Of a stretch of DNA of 64,000 nt, positions 17,701 through 24,801 are shown in pieces. Every line of letters starts with the position of its first letter. Positions within the stretch are counted from its first letter, which is position 1. The position numbers were made by a program, and so were the translations under genes. The notes beneath the pieces are model-generated. The model did not search any database and had not been told where the DNA came from. It worked only from the letters and a program-made list of their open reading frames with translations. The DNA is from Leucobacter rhizosphaerae (lineage in GTDB: Bacteria; Actinomycetota; Actinomycetes; Actinomycetales; Microbacteriaceae), in the NCBI RefSeq assembly GCF_022919175.1, contig NZ_CP095043.1, positions 3,224,001 to 3,288,000 of the forward strand. Reading direction: 5' to 3'.

Positions 17701-17795
17701 ACGCCTCCGATGCCGCGGTCGAGTGGCTCGAGGGTGTGCTGGGCGCCGTGGACGAGCAGGGATCCCCAGCCCACGATCCAGCGCGGGTCGGCTGA
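14775..17795 (+). CDS. Self-sufficient cytochrome P450: P450 / adrenodoxin-reductase-type flavoprotein / flavodoxin triple fusion
   Basis: 1006 residues from the ATG at 14775 (gaggaga upstream). Residues 1-400 are a class I-type P450: ExxR at 275-278 (ETIR), and haem loop FGKGVHVCLG at 339-348 with Cys346 as thiolate ligand. Its I-helix reads IGGGLNEPRDA (234-244), with Glu-Pro where most P450s have the acid-Thr pair. Its N- and C-terminal segments (RDPFPIYERLRAE, GWVFRGMTKLPVTW) resemble the guaiacol O-demethylase GcoA (CYP255A) as I remember that sequence. Residues 418-800 are an FprA/adrenodoxin-reductase flavoprotein: FAD motif IVGAGPSG (423-430), PFGLVRYGVAADHQGTKSV, NADPH motif IIGHGNVAMD, GWLRRGPRGTIPD. 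Residues 847-990 are a flavodoxin: ATESGGAE, STYGDGELP, FGMGDRSYAHT. Electrons should flow NADPH-FAD-FMN-haem in one chain. First gene of an operon with formaldehyde dehydrogenase. Confidence 0.93.
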   Translation: MAARPAPVADWVTIAELHRDPFPIYERLRAEGGVHWVPAVGRYLITSYAAVHETELDQEIYSANEEGSLQIRAMGHSMLRRDDPEHYVERRAWQPALRPGIVKRTWTGVFERNADRYLSELAEKGPGADLIWDFAAPYAAENLRQLLGLHNADQSDLQRWSQTMIDATGNYADDPEVWALGKASFDEVDIALDEMLAWHAAHLDDNPTLIAQLLRAPGETMPLERIRANMKMSIGGGLNEPRDAIGVAAWALLSHPEQRDAVLADAGLWPAVFEETIRWVAPIGLYSRQVTRDTELAGVHLPAGARLGICILSANRDERIWPDPDRFDIHREVAPHLAFGKGVHVCLGAWVAKAEVAAVGLPELFGRFSGLALREQDPAEIAGWVFRGMTKLPVTWDAVTAGSAPRAAAAVEAAPERAARITIVGAGPSGCFTAQAVRRALPNARIDLIDEQPVPFGLVRYGVAADHQGTKSVARQFERVFDDPDVRFHGNVRVAADGSGDATLEQLAACSDAVVVATGLAGDRVPEIPGIDTPGVRCAGELTRRLNGHPDAPPAEPLGRSAAIIGHGNVAMDLARLTARRDFTGSDIDDAAHERLAQGLRELHLIGRSAPDEAKFDPVMVRELASLPGVAHTVHGVDFGAAPVGKHARLDAIRDLAEQPDPASPTLRVEWWFGARPVEVLGGDSVTGVRIATADGERTLGVDAVITATGFAATAAQVAAIPVAAGAHPDGRAGDRRYTAGWLRRGPRGTIPDQRDDARQLARLIAEELAPTLRGTADPGGFTPPAHAVDFTGWRRIDVLERLGAAPGRVRAKLPSRAEQVAAAGRTDLELPPAPAHRGSAHAWERPVTILFATESGGAELASEDLRRQFAPGADVRVLDASETEPHDLDPDRLHLVLCSTYGDGELPTGARALHAALLKSELDLAGLAYAVFGMGDRSYAHTYSRGSELLDAALAERGAQRVGEYGRHDAGGSTDASDAAVEWLEGVLGAVDEQGSPAHDPARVG

Positions 17796-17893
17796 CACGC
17801 CTCCCGATGGCCATCGATCATCGATAGCCTGGAGACAGATCCTCCTGCGCGGCGGCACTCCCGCTGCGCAGCCGCGTCACGAAAGGAATCCAC

Positions 17894-18979
17894 ATGGTGT
17901 ACCGAGTTCAGGGTGTTGTCGTTCGCGAGAAGAACGCCCCCGCGACCATCGAAACGGTGATCGTGCCGGATCCGGGCCCGGGCGAGGCCGTCGTCGACGT
18001 GCTCACGAGCGGCGTCTGCCACACCGACCTGCACTACCAGCAGGGCGGCATCAACGACGACTTCCCCTTCCTCCTCGGCCACGAGGCGACGGGCCGCGTC
18101 GCCGCGGTCGGCGAGGGCGTGACCGAGGTCGCGGTGGGGGATCGCGTCATCCTCAACTGGCGCGCCGTCTGCGGCACCTGCCGCGCGTGCGCGAAGGGCC
18201 AGCCCCAGTACTGCTTCGCGACGCACAACGCGACGCAGAAGATGACCCTGGAGGACGGCACCGTGCTGTCGCCGGCGCTCGGGATCGGTGCCTTCATCGA
18301 GAAGACGCTCGTCGCTGCCGGCCAGTGCACGAAGATCGACGAGGAGTCGGACGCGGCGGCCGTGGGGCTGCTCGGCTGCGGGGTGATGGCCGGGATCGGC
18401 GCGGCGATCAACACGGGCGAGGTGCAGCGCGGCGAGTCGGTGGCGGTCATCGGGTGCGGCGGCGTCGGCACGGCCGCGATCGCGGGCGCGCAGCTCGCGG
18501 GGGCGACCACGATCATCGCCGTGGATATCGACGACGCGAAGCTCGAGCAGGCGAAGCGCTTCGGCGCGACCCACACCGTGAACTCGCGGCAGCAGGACGC
18601 GGTCGAGGCGATCCGCGAGCTGACCGGTGGCCACGGCGCCGACGTCGTCATCGACGCGGTCGGCCGGCCCGAGACCTACACGCAGGCCTTCTACGCGCGT
18701 GATCTCGCGGGTCGTGTGGTGCTCGTCGGAGTGCCGACGCCCGACATGCAGCTCCAGCTGCCGCTCCTCGACGTCTTCGGGCGCGGAGGATCGCTGAAGT
18801 CCTCCTGGTACGGCGACTGCCTGCCCAGCCGCGACTTCTCCATGCTGATCGACCAGTACAAGCTCGGCCGCCTCGACCTCGACGGGTTCGTCACCGAGCG
18901 CATCGGCCTCGGCGACGTGGAGGCCGCGTTCGCCCGCATGGGCGAGGGCACCGTGCTCCGATCGGTGGTCGTGCTGTGA
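17894..18979 (+). CDS. mscR: S-(hydroxymethyl)mycothiol dehydrogenase (mycothiol-dependent formaldehyde dehydrogenase)
   Basis: 361 residues, the exact family length. Zinc-dependent alcohol dehydrogenase signatures are intact: catalytic zinc ligands in [13 protein letters not shown] and [15 protein letters not shown]; structural zinc Cys in [23 protein letters not shown] motif [20 protein letters not shown]. The segments [17 protein letters not shown] and [23 protein letters not shown] are hallmarks of the mycothiol-dependent class rather than general alcohol dehydrogenases. It oxidises the spontaneous adduct of formaldehyde and mycothiol with NAD. Its position 98 bp after the P450 fusion, with its own gaaagga site, indicates that the P450 reaction releases formaldehyde, i.e. 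O- or N-demethylation. The next gene overlaps by 4 bp. Confidence 0.92.
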   Translation: MVYRVQGVVVREKNAPATIETVIVPDPGPGEAVVDVLTSGVCHTDLHYQQGGINDDFPFLLGHEATGRVAAVGEGVTEVAVGDRVILNWRAVCGTCRACAKGQPQYCFATHNATQKMTLEDGTVLSPALGIGAFIEKTLVAAGQCTKIDEESDAAAVGLLGCGVMAGIGAAINTGEVQRGESVAVIGCGGVGTAAIAGAQLAGATTIIAVDIDDAKLEQAKRFGATHTVNSRQQDAVEAIRELTGGHGADVVIDAVGRPETYTQAFYARDLAGRVVLVGVPTPDMQLQLPLLDVFGRGGSLKSSWYGDCLPSRDFSMLIDQYKLGRLDLDGFVTERIGLGDVEAAFARMGEGTVLRSVVVL

Positions 18980-19617
18980 GCGGGGTCGAGCCGGCAGCGC
19001 GCATCGAACGCCTCGTCACGAGCGGCACCTTCTCGCTCGACGGCGGCACGTGGGACGTCGACAACAACGTGTGGATCGTGGGGGACGACACCGAGGTCGT
19101 GGTGATCGACCCCGCGCACGATCCCGCCGCCATCGCCGCCGCGGTGGGGGACCGCATTGTTCGGGCGATCCTGCTCACGCACGGGCATGACGATCACGTC
19201 CGCGCCGCGCGCGAGACGGCCGAGCTGCTCAGGGCGCCGATCCACCTGCATCCCGCCGATCGCATGCTCTGGGACAGCGTGCACGACGCCGCCCCCGACG
19301 TCGAGCTCGCGGACGGTACTCGGATCACCGTCGCCGACGTGGACCTGCAGGCGCTGCACACCCCGGGGCACTCGCCCGGGTCCACCTCGTTCGTGGCCCC
19401 TCGGCTCGACGCGGTGTTCTCGGGCGACACCCTGTTCCAGGGGGGACCCGGGGCGACCGGCCGCTCGTACAGCGACTTCCCGACGATCATCACGTCGATC
19501 CGGGACCGCCTGCTCGCGCTGCCGGAGGAGACCGTGGTCTACACCGGGCACGGCGACACCACGACGATCGGTGCCGAGGCGCCGCACCTGCAGGAGTGGA
19601 TCGGCCGCGGGCACTAG
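18976..19617 (+). CDS. Metallo-beta-lactamase-fold hydrolase coupled to mscR
   Basis: 213 residues. GTG start overlaps the mscR stop (GTGA), so translation is coupled. The metal motif [11 protein letters not shown] is the family's HxHxDH with a Gly variant; later metal ligands appear in [19 protein letters not shown] and [12 protein letters not shown]. This is the glyoxalase-II-like subgroup. Genes of this type sit next to mscR in many actinobacteria and are proposed to hydrolyse the formyl-mycothiol product to formate and mycothiol. That role would complete formaldehyde removal in this operon, but is inference from position. Confidence 0.88.
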   Translation: MSGVEPAARIERLVTSGTFSLDGGTWDVDNNVWIVGDDTEVVVIDPAHDPAAIAAAVGDRIVRAILLTHGHDDHVRAARETAELLRAPIHLHPADRMLWDSVHDAAPDVELADGTRITVADVDLQALHTPGHSPGSTSFVAPRLDAVFSGDTLFQGGPGATGRSYSDFPTIITSIRDRLLALPEETVVYTGHGDTTTIGAEAPHLQEWIGRGH

Positions 19618-19623
19618 GCCGAA

Positions 19624-20307
19624 CTAGGGGAGCGTGGCCGCGATCGACTCGAGCACCGACTCGGGCGACGCGGCCGCGTCGTAGACGGCGACGACCACGC
19701 GGTGCGCCGCGGGATCGGCGTCGGGTGTGAGCCACGCGCGGTAGAGGGCCACGAGCTGGCGCAGATCCCGGCCGAGCGTGTGCACGGCGTCGGCGGTGCC
19801 ACCCTTCAGCCAGTCGCGCAGGGTGGCGTTGTGCACGGCGACGAGCCCCGCGGAGAGCGCCGGTGGAAGCCACGAGGCCGAGACCGATCCCTCGGGCAGC
19901 ACCGCGCGGAGGTACCGGGCGAACACTCGCTCGTAGCGGTGCGTGATGACCAGCTCGCGATCGCGCAGCGCCGGGGTGTGCCGCATGAGCTCGAAGCGCA
20001 AACGCGCCGCCTCGGGATCACGGGTGAGGAGGCGCAGCACGTCGCAGGTGCCCTCGACCAGGGCGTCGGGTGCCGGGAGCGCCGTGCCTCCGAGGAATGC
20101 TTCGAGCTGAGCGAGGGCGTGATCGTGGTCGGCGAACACCACGTCGTCCTTGCTGCCGTACCGGCGGAAGAAGGTGCTGCGGCTCATGCCGATTGCGTCC
20201 GCGAGGTCGCCTGCGGTGGTGGCATCGTAGCCCTGCTCCGAGAGGCGACGGATCGCGGCGATCGAGTTCTCGGGCGCCGGGCGGGCGCGAGCGGATGTCG
20301 AGGGCAT
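19624..20307 (-). CDS. TetR-family transcriptional regulator
   Basis: 227 residues. N-terminal helix-turn-helix: SEQGYDATTAGDLADAIGMSRSTFFRRYGSKDDVVFADHD, with the F-F-R-R-Y-G-S-K-x-D-V recognition-helix ending. The C-terminal ligand domain is unspecific. It is divergent from the acyl-CoA dehydrogenase gene (20472) with a 164-bp intergenic region holding a palindrome inside a probable promoter (20413-20427), and convergent with the formaldehyde operon 6 bp away. Probably represses the dehydrogenase gene and itself, with an acyl-CoA-like inducer. Confidence 0.85.
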   Translation of the reverse strand: MPSTSARARPAPENSIAAIRRLSEQGYDATTAGDLADAIGMSRSTFFRRYGSKDDVVFADHDHALAQLEAFLGGTALPAPDALVEGTCDVLRLLTRDPEAARLRFELMRHTPALRDRELVITHRYERVFARYLRAVLPEGSVSASWLPPALSAGLVAVHNATLRDWLKGGTADAVHTLGRDLRQLVALYRAWLTPDADPAAHRVVVAVYDAAASPESVLESIAATLP

Positions 20308-20406
20308 ACGCCGAAGCTAGCATATCTCGGAGAATGGCACCGGGTTTCATTGGCGCAGCGGCTGTCGGGTACTGCGATCTTGAGAGATTCGGAGCGCTTC
20401 GGTGAC

Positions 20407-20435
20407 TTGACGTGAGACTGCGTCTCAGTCATGCT
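20407..20435 (+). promoter_or_regulatory. Promoter with operator palindrome in the -35/-10 spacer
   Basis: A ttgacg -35 box (20407-20412) is followed 17 nt later by catgct at 20430-20435 as candidate -10. The spacer holds the inverted repeat tgagac-tgc-gtctca at 20413-20427. This is the classical place for a TetR-type operator, where repressor binding blocks RNA polymerase. It drives the acyl-CoA dehydrogenase gene at 20472. Confidence 0.55.
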
Positions 20436-20471
20436 CGAGGGAGCACGCTTCCACTCGAGAGAGGATCACCC

Positions 20472-21698
20472 ATGTCGAAGGACTCGCCGCGGCCGACAGC
20501 GCAGGGCACCGAGGAGCCGGAGTACCGGCTGTGGGAGCCGCTCGACCCCGATGTCGCCGGGGTGTTCCGCGACATCTCCGCCGAGGATACGGCGTACCGC
20601 GATCGCGCGCGGGCGTTCGTGCAGGACGAGGTCCGGCCGGTGATCGCCGACATCTGGGATCGCGCGGAGTACCCGCTGGATCTCGCGCGCCGCCTCGGCG
20701 ACCTCGACCTCCTCCGCGACGGCATCGACGTCCCGGGGTTCCCGCACCAGAGCCTCCTGGCGGCGAGCCTCACCATGATGGAGCTTGCTCGCGGCGACGG
20801 GTCGGTGGCCACGATCGCCGGAGTGCAGGGCGGACTCGCACTCCGCTCGATCGCGCTCTGCGGTTCGGACGCGCAGCGGGAGCGCTGGCTCGGTCCGCTC
20901 GCCCGCGGCACCGAACTCGGCGCGTTCGCCCTGACCGAGCCGACGCACGGCTCCGACTCCGTGAGCCTCGAGACCCGCGCCGAGACGGTGCCGGAGGGCT
21001 ACGTGCTGACCGGGCACAAGAAGTGGATCGGCTCGGGCAGCGTCGGGCAGATCTCCGTGGTGTGGGCGCGCGGCGACGACGGCAAGGTCCAGGGGTTCCT
21101 CGTACCGCAGGACAGCGAGGGCTATCGCGCGACGACCATCGAGGGCAAGGTCTCGCTGCGTGCGATCTGGCAGGCGCACATCGCGTTCGACGGGGTGCGG
21201 CTGCCCGCCGACGCGAAGATGCCGGGGGCGAACTCGTTCGCGGACACGGCACGGGTGCTCCAGGCGACCCGGCTCGGGGTGGCCTGGTCGGCGCTCGGCC
21301 ACGCGCTCGCCGTGTACGAGACCTCGGTGCACTACGCCGCGCAGCGGATCCAGTTCGGGCGGCCCCTCGCCGCGTCGCAGATCGTCCAGGCGCGGCTCGC
21401 TGAGATGCTGAGCCAGCTCACGTCGCTGCAGACGCTGCTCATGCAGCTCACCCGCGCGGAGGAGCGGGGGGATCTCTCGGGGCCGGGGGCGTCGCTCGGC
21501 AAGTTCACGGCGACCCGCACGGCGCGGTCGATGGCGGCGAACGCCCGCGATCTGCTCGGCGGCAACGGGATCCTGCTCGAGAATCGGGTGGCCCGCCACT
21601 TCGCCGACATCGAGGCGCTGCACACCTACGAGGGCACGGAGACCGTGCAGGCGCTGATCATCGGGCGCGAGATCACCGGGCTCTCGGCGTTCGCCTAG
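20472..21698 (+). CDS. Acyl-CoA dehydrogenase, glutaryl-CoA dehydrogenase-like
   Basis: 408 residues from the ATG at 20472 (gagagagga upstream); the longer frame begins inside the promoter. Domain order is N-terminal helical, beta, C-terminal helical. Motifs: GAFALTEPTHGSDSVSLETRAE (FAD/acyl binding), HKKWIGSGSVGQISVVWARG, and HTYEGTETVQALIIGREITG with the catalytic Glu of YEGT. This ending and the GNGILLENRVARHF segment place it near glutaryl-CoA dehydrogenases, which oxidise and decarboxylate glutaryl-CoA to crotonyl-CoA in lysine, tryptophan and some aromatic degradation. Related short-chain dicarboxyl-CoA substrates remain possible. Monocistronic, under the divergent TetR. Confidence 0.85.
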   Translation: MSKDSPRPTAQGTEEPEYRLWEPLDPDVAGVFRDISAEDTAYRDRARAFVQDEVRPVIADIWDRAEYPLDLARRLGDLDLLRDGIDVPGFPHQSLLAASLTMMELARGDGSVATIAGVQGGLALRSIALCGSDAQRERWLGPLARGTELGAFALTEPTHGSDSVSLETRAETVPEGYVLTGHKKWIGSGSVGQISVVWARGDDGKVQGFLVPQDSEGYRATTIEGKVSLRAIWQAHIAFDGVRLPADAKMPGANSFADTARVLQATRLGVAWSALGHALAVYETSVHYAAQRIQFGRPLAASQIVQARLAEMLSQLTSLQTLLMQLTRAEERGDLSGPGASLGKFTATRTARSMAANARDLLGGNGILLENRVARHFADIEALHTYEGTETVQALIIGREITGLSAFA

Positions 21699-21715
21699 GG
21701 CGCGGTCTCGCGTCG

Positions 21716-21753
21716 CGCTGCGCGTGGCGGCTGGTGGGCCGCCACGCGCAGCG
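21716..21753. terminator. Bidirectional terminator-like hairpin
   Basis: A perfect 16-bp inverted repeat (21716-21731 and 21738-21753) with loop tggtgg lies between the convergent acyl-CoA dehydrogenase and the first amino-acid permease, 18 bp past the former's stop. It is very GC-rich with no T-run. Confidence 0.6.
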
Positions 21754-21760
21754 ACGGCGC

Positions 21761-23215
21761 CTAGGCGTCCTCGCCGGTGCCCGGGATCGCGACGGCGGCG
21801 GTGAGGGGCTTGCCCTCCCGCGTCAGCCGGCGCTTCGTGACCTGCCACATGATGGCGAGCGCCACGAACCAGATCGGCGTGAAGACGAGCGGCATCCGAG
21901 TGTCGTCGGCGAGGGCGAGCGTCACGAGGATGAACGCGAAGAACACGAGCACCGCCCACGGCACGATCCGGGGGAGCGGGGTCTTGAATTTCGATCCCGC
22001 GTGCCGCTCCGGGTGCTTGCGCAGGTACTGGATGAAGCTGATCGCGATCATGCTCCAGATGAACAGGATGAAGGTCGACGCGACCGATGTCACGAACGTG
22101 AAGGCCTCGATCACGCTCTCGCCGAGCAGCAGGATCGGCACCGACGAGAAGACGAACACCGCGGAGAAGAACACGGCCCGGCGAGGCACGCCGCGGCTGT
22201 CGGTCAGCGCGAATCCGCCGGGCGCGTGCCCATCGTGAGCGAGCGCGTGCATCATGCGCGTGCCCGAGTAGAACCCGGAGTTCGCGCTGGAAGCCGCAGA
22301 GGTGAGCACCACGATGTTGATCGCGAATGCCGCGGCCCCGAAGCCGGCGTAGGCGAAGGTGGTCACGAACGGGCTCTGATCCGGATCGAGCTTGTCCCAC
22401 GGGGTGATCGCCATGATCACGGTGAGCGCACCGATGTAGAAGATGAGCACCCGCACGACGATCGAGTTGATGGCCCGCGGCAGATTCTTGTGCGGATCCT
22501 TGGTTTCGGCCGCGGCCGTGCCGACGAGCTCGACGCCGATGAACGAGAAGATCCCGAGCTGGAAGCCGAGCACAAAACCGCCGAGGCCGAACGGGAACAT
22601 GCCGCCGTGATCCCAGAGGTGCGCGAGCGAGGAGCGGGTGCCCGTGTCGGGGTTCTCGAACCCGATCATGAGCAGGACGATGCCGGTCACGATGAGCGCG
22701 AGAATCGCCACGATCTTGATGATCGAGAACCAGAACTCGAACTCGCCGAAGAAGCGCACCGGCTGCAGGTTCAGGATCGTGAGCACGGCGGCCGTGATGA
22801 GCGCGGGTACCCACGCGGGGATCGATGCGTTGATGTAGGCGACGTAGCTCGTGATCGCGATGATGTCGGCGACGCAGATCACGACCCAGGTGATCCAGTA
22901 CGTCCACGACACGAAGTAGCCGGCCCACGGGCCGATGAGGTCCTTCGCGATGTCGCCGAAGGTCTTGTAGTTGAGGTTCGACAGCAGCAGCTCGCCGAGC
23001 GCACGCATCAGGAAGAACATCATGCAGCCAATGACCGCGTAGATGAAGAGCACCGAGGGGCCGGTGAGGGAGATGACCTTGCCGGAGCCGAGGAAGAGGC
23101 CGGTGCCGATGGCCCCGCCGATCGCGATCAGCTGCAGGTGCCGGTTCGAGAGCCCGCGCTGGAGCTCCTCGCCGGGCGCGCTCGTTCCCGCGCCGGCAGG
23201 CGTGTGCTGTGTCAT
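21761..23215 (-). CDS. Amino-acid permease, APC superfamily, CycA-like (copy 1)
   Basis: 484 residues from the ATG at 23215, chosen for the GGAGGGG site upstream; an in-frame start 63 bp earlier adds no homology. About 12 transmembrane segments. The N-terminal motif QRGLSNRHLQLIAIGGAIGTGLFLGSGK is the amino-acid-transporter signature, closest to E. coli CycA (D-serine/D-alanine/glycine) and its AroP/LysP relatives. Other CycA-like stretches are FSFIGVELVGTAAAETKDP and VVLTSAASSANSGFYSGTRM. Proton-coupled import of small neutral or D-amino acids is likely. It is a tandem paralogue of the next gene, 84 bp apart on the same strand. Confidence 0.85.
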   Translation of the reverse strand: MTQHTPAGAGTSAPGEELQRGLSNRHLQLIAIGGAIGTGLFLGSGKVISLTGPSVLFIYAVIGCMMFFLMRALGELLLSNLNYKTFGDIAKDLIGPWAGYFVSWTYWITWVVICVADIIAITSYVAYINASIPAWVPALITAAVLTILNLQPVRFFGEFEFWFSIIKIVAILALIVTGIVLLMIGFENPDTGTRSSLAHLWDHGGMFPFGLGGFVLGFQLGIFSFIGVELVGTAAAETKDPHKNLPRAINSIVVRVLIFYIGALTVIMAITPWDKLDPDQSPFVTTFAYAGFGAAAFAINIVVLTSAASSANSGFYSGTRMMHALAHDGHAPGGFALTDSRGVPRRAVFFSAVFVFSSVPILLLGESVIEAFTFVTSVASTFILFIWSMIAISFIQYLRKHPERHAGSKFKTPLPRIVPWAVLVFFAFILVTLALADDTRMPLVFTPIWFVALAIMWQVTKRRLTREGKPLTAAVAIPGTGEDA

Positions 23216-23299
23216 GATCTCGTCCCCTCCGATGTCATCCGACCTGTGAACCGTAGCGAACCGGGTGCGGCAACGCAAACGTCGGCCGCACCCGGAAGC

Positions 23300-24739
23300 T
23301 CAGTCCTCGTCGAGCGGGTGCGGGATCGTCGGCACCGCCGCGGTCAGCGGGCGTCCGTCGCGGAGCAGCCGGCGCTTCCGCAGCTGCCACAGTGCGGTCA
23401 GGATCAGGAACCAGACGGGAGCCGCGAGGAACGGGGCGCGGGTGTCGTCGCCGTAGAGCAGCGTGCCGGCGATGAACACGAAGAATCCGAGCACGAGCCA
23501 CGGGGCGATGGTCGCGAGCGGCATCTTGAACTGCGAGGCCGCGTGGCGCTCCGGGTGGCGTCGGCGGTAGACGATGTAGCTCACGACGATCGACCCCCAG
23601 GTGAAGAGGATGAGCGTGGCGCACATCGACGACACGAAGGTGAACGCCGCGATCACCCCGTCGCCCGCGAAGAGCAGCGGGATCGCGGAGAACAGGAACA
23701 CGCAAGTGAAGAACACGGCCTTGCTCGGCACGCCCCGGTTGTTCGTCCACGCGAACGCACGCGGCGCGTGGCCGTCCTTCGACAGCCCGAAGAGCATGCG
23801 CGTGCCCGAGTACAGGCCGGAGTTCGCGCTCGACGCGGCGGAGGTGAGCACCACGAGCTGGATCGCGAACGCCGCGAGTCCGAAGCCCGCGACCGCGAGG
23901 GTGGAGACGAAGGGGCTCTGATCCGGTGCGATCTTCTGCCACGGGGTGACGCTCATGATGACCACGAGGGCACCCACGTAGAAGATGAGGATGCGGATGA
24001 CGATCGAGTTGATCGCCTTCGGGAGCGTCTTCCGCGGGTTCTCGGTCTCGGCGGCCGCGGTGCCGACGAGCTCGACGCCGATGAAGGAGAAGATGCCCAT
24101 CTGGAAGCCGAGTACGAACCCGCTCGCCCCCATCGGGAACATGCCGCCGTGCTCCCAGAGGTTCGCGATCGAGGCCACGTCGCCGTCCGGGCTCTGGAAT
24201 CGCGTCACGATGAGGATCAGGCCGACCGCGATGAGCCCGAGGATCGCGACGATCTTGATGATCGCGAACCAGAATTCGGTCTCCCCGAAGATCTTGACCG
24301 GCTGCAGGTTCAGCACGGTCAGCACGACCGCGGTGATGAGGGCGGGCAGCCAGCTCGGGATCGCCGGGTTGAACCACTGCACGTACGCCGTGATGGCCAC
24401 GATGTCGGCGACGCAGGCGATGACCCACGAGAACCAGTAGTTCCAGGACACGAAGAAGCCGGCCCACGGGCCGAGCATGTCCTTCGCGATGTCGCCGAAG
24501 GTCTTGTAGTGCAGGTTCGAGAGCAGCAGCTCACCGAGCGCGCGCATGATGAAGAAGACGAAGAATCCGATCACCATGTAGACGAAGATGATCGACGGGC
24601 CGGAGACGCTGATGAGTTTGCCGGAGCCGAGAAACAACCCGGTGCCGATCGCACCCCCGATGGCGATCAGCTGCAGATGCCGGTTCTTGAGACCGCGCTG
24701 CATCTCGCCGTGCGGCGCGGTGGTCTCGGTGGTGGACAT
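23300..24739 (-). CDS. Amino-acid permease, APC superfamily, CycA-like (copy 2)
   Basis: 479 residues, ATG at 24739. Same architecture as copy 1 and closely similar along its length: QRGLKNRHLQLIAIGGAIGTGLFLGSGKLIS, FSFIGVELVGTAAAETENP, VVLTSAASSANSGLYSGTRMLFGL. The latter ending and FVYMVIGFFVFFIMRALGELLLSNL match E. coli CycA particularly well. It lies between the decarboxylase gene (62 bp upstream on the same strand) and copy 1, so the three may form one transcript that imports an amino acid and decarboxylates it. Confidence 0.87.
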   Translation of the reverse strand: MSTTETTAPHGEMQRGLKNRHLQLIAIGGAIGTGLFLGSGKLISVSGPSIIFVYMVIGFFVFFIMRALGELLLSNLHYKTFGDIAKDMLGPWAGFFVSWNYWFSWVIACVADIVAITAYVQWFNPAIPSWLPALITAVVLTVLNLQPVKIFGETEFWFAIIKIVAILGLIAVGLILIVTRFQSPDGDVASIANLWEHGGMFPMGASGFVLGFQMGIFSFIGVELVGTAAAETENPRKTLPKAINSIVIRILIFYVGALVVIMSVTPWQKIAPDQSPFVSTLAVAGFGLAAFAIQLVVLTSAASSANSGLYSGTRMLFGLSKDGHAPRAFAWTNNRGVPSKAVFFTCVFLFSAIPLLFAGDGVIAAFTFVSSMCATLILFTWGSIVVSYIVYRRRHPERHAASQFKMPLATIAPWLVLGFFVFIAGTLLYGDDTRAPFLAAPVWFLILTALWQLRKRRLLRDGRPLTAAVPTIPHPLDED

Positions 24740-24801
24740 GACACTCCCTCGTGTGGCGGCCGGGTCCGGCCGAGTGTTCGGATGCGATGGATCGGGCGGG
24801 T

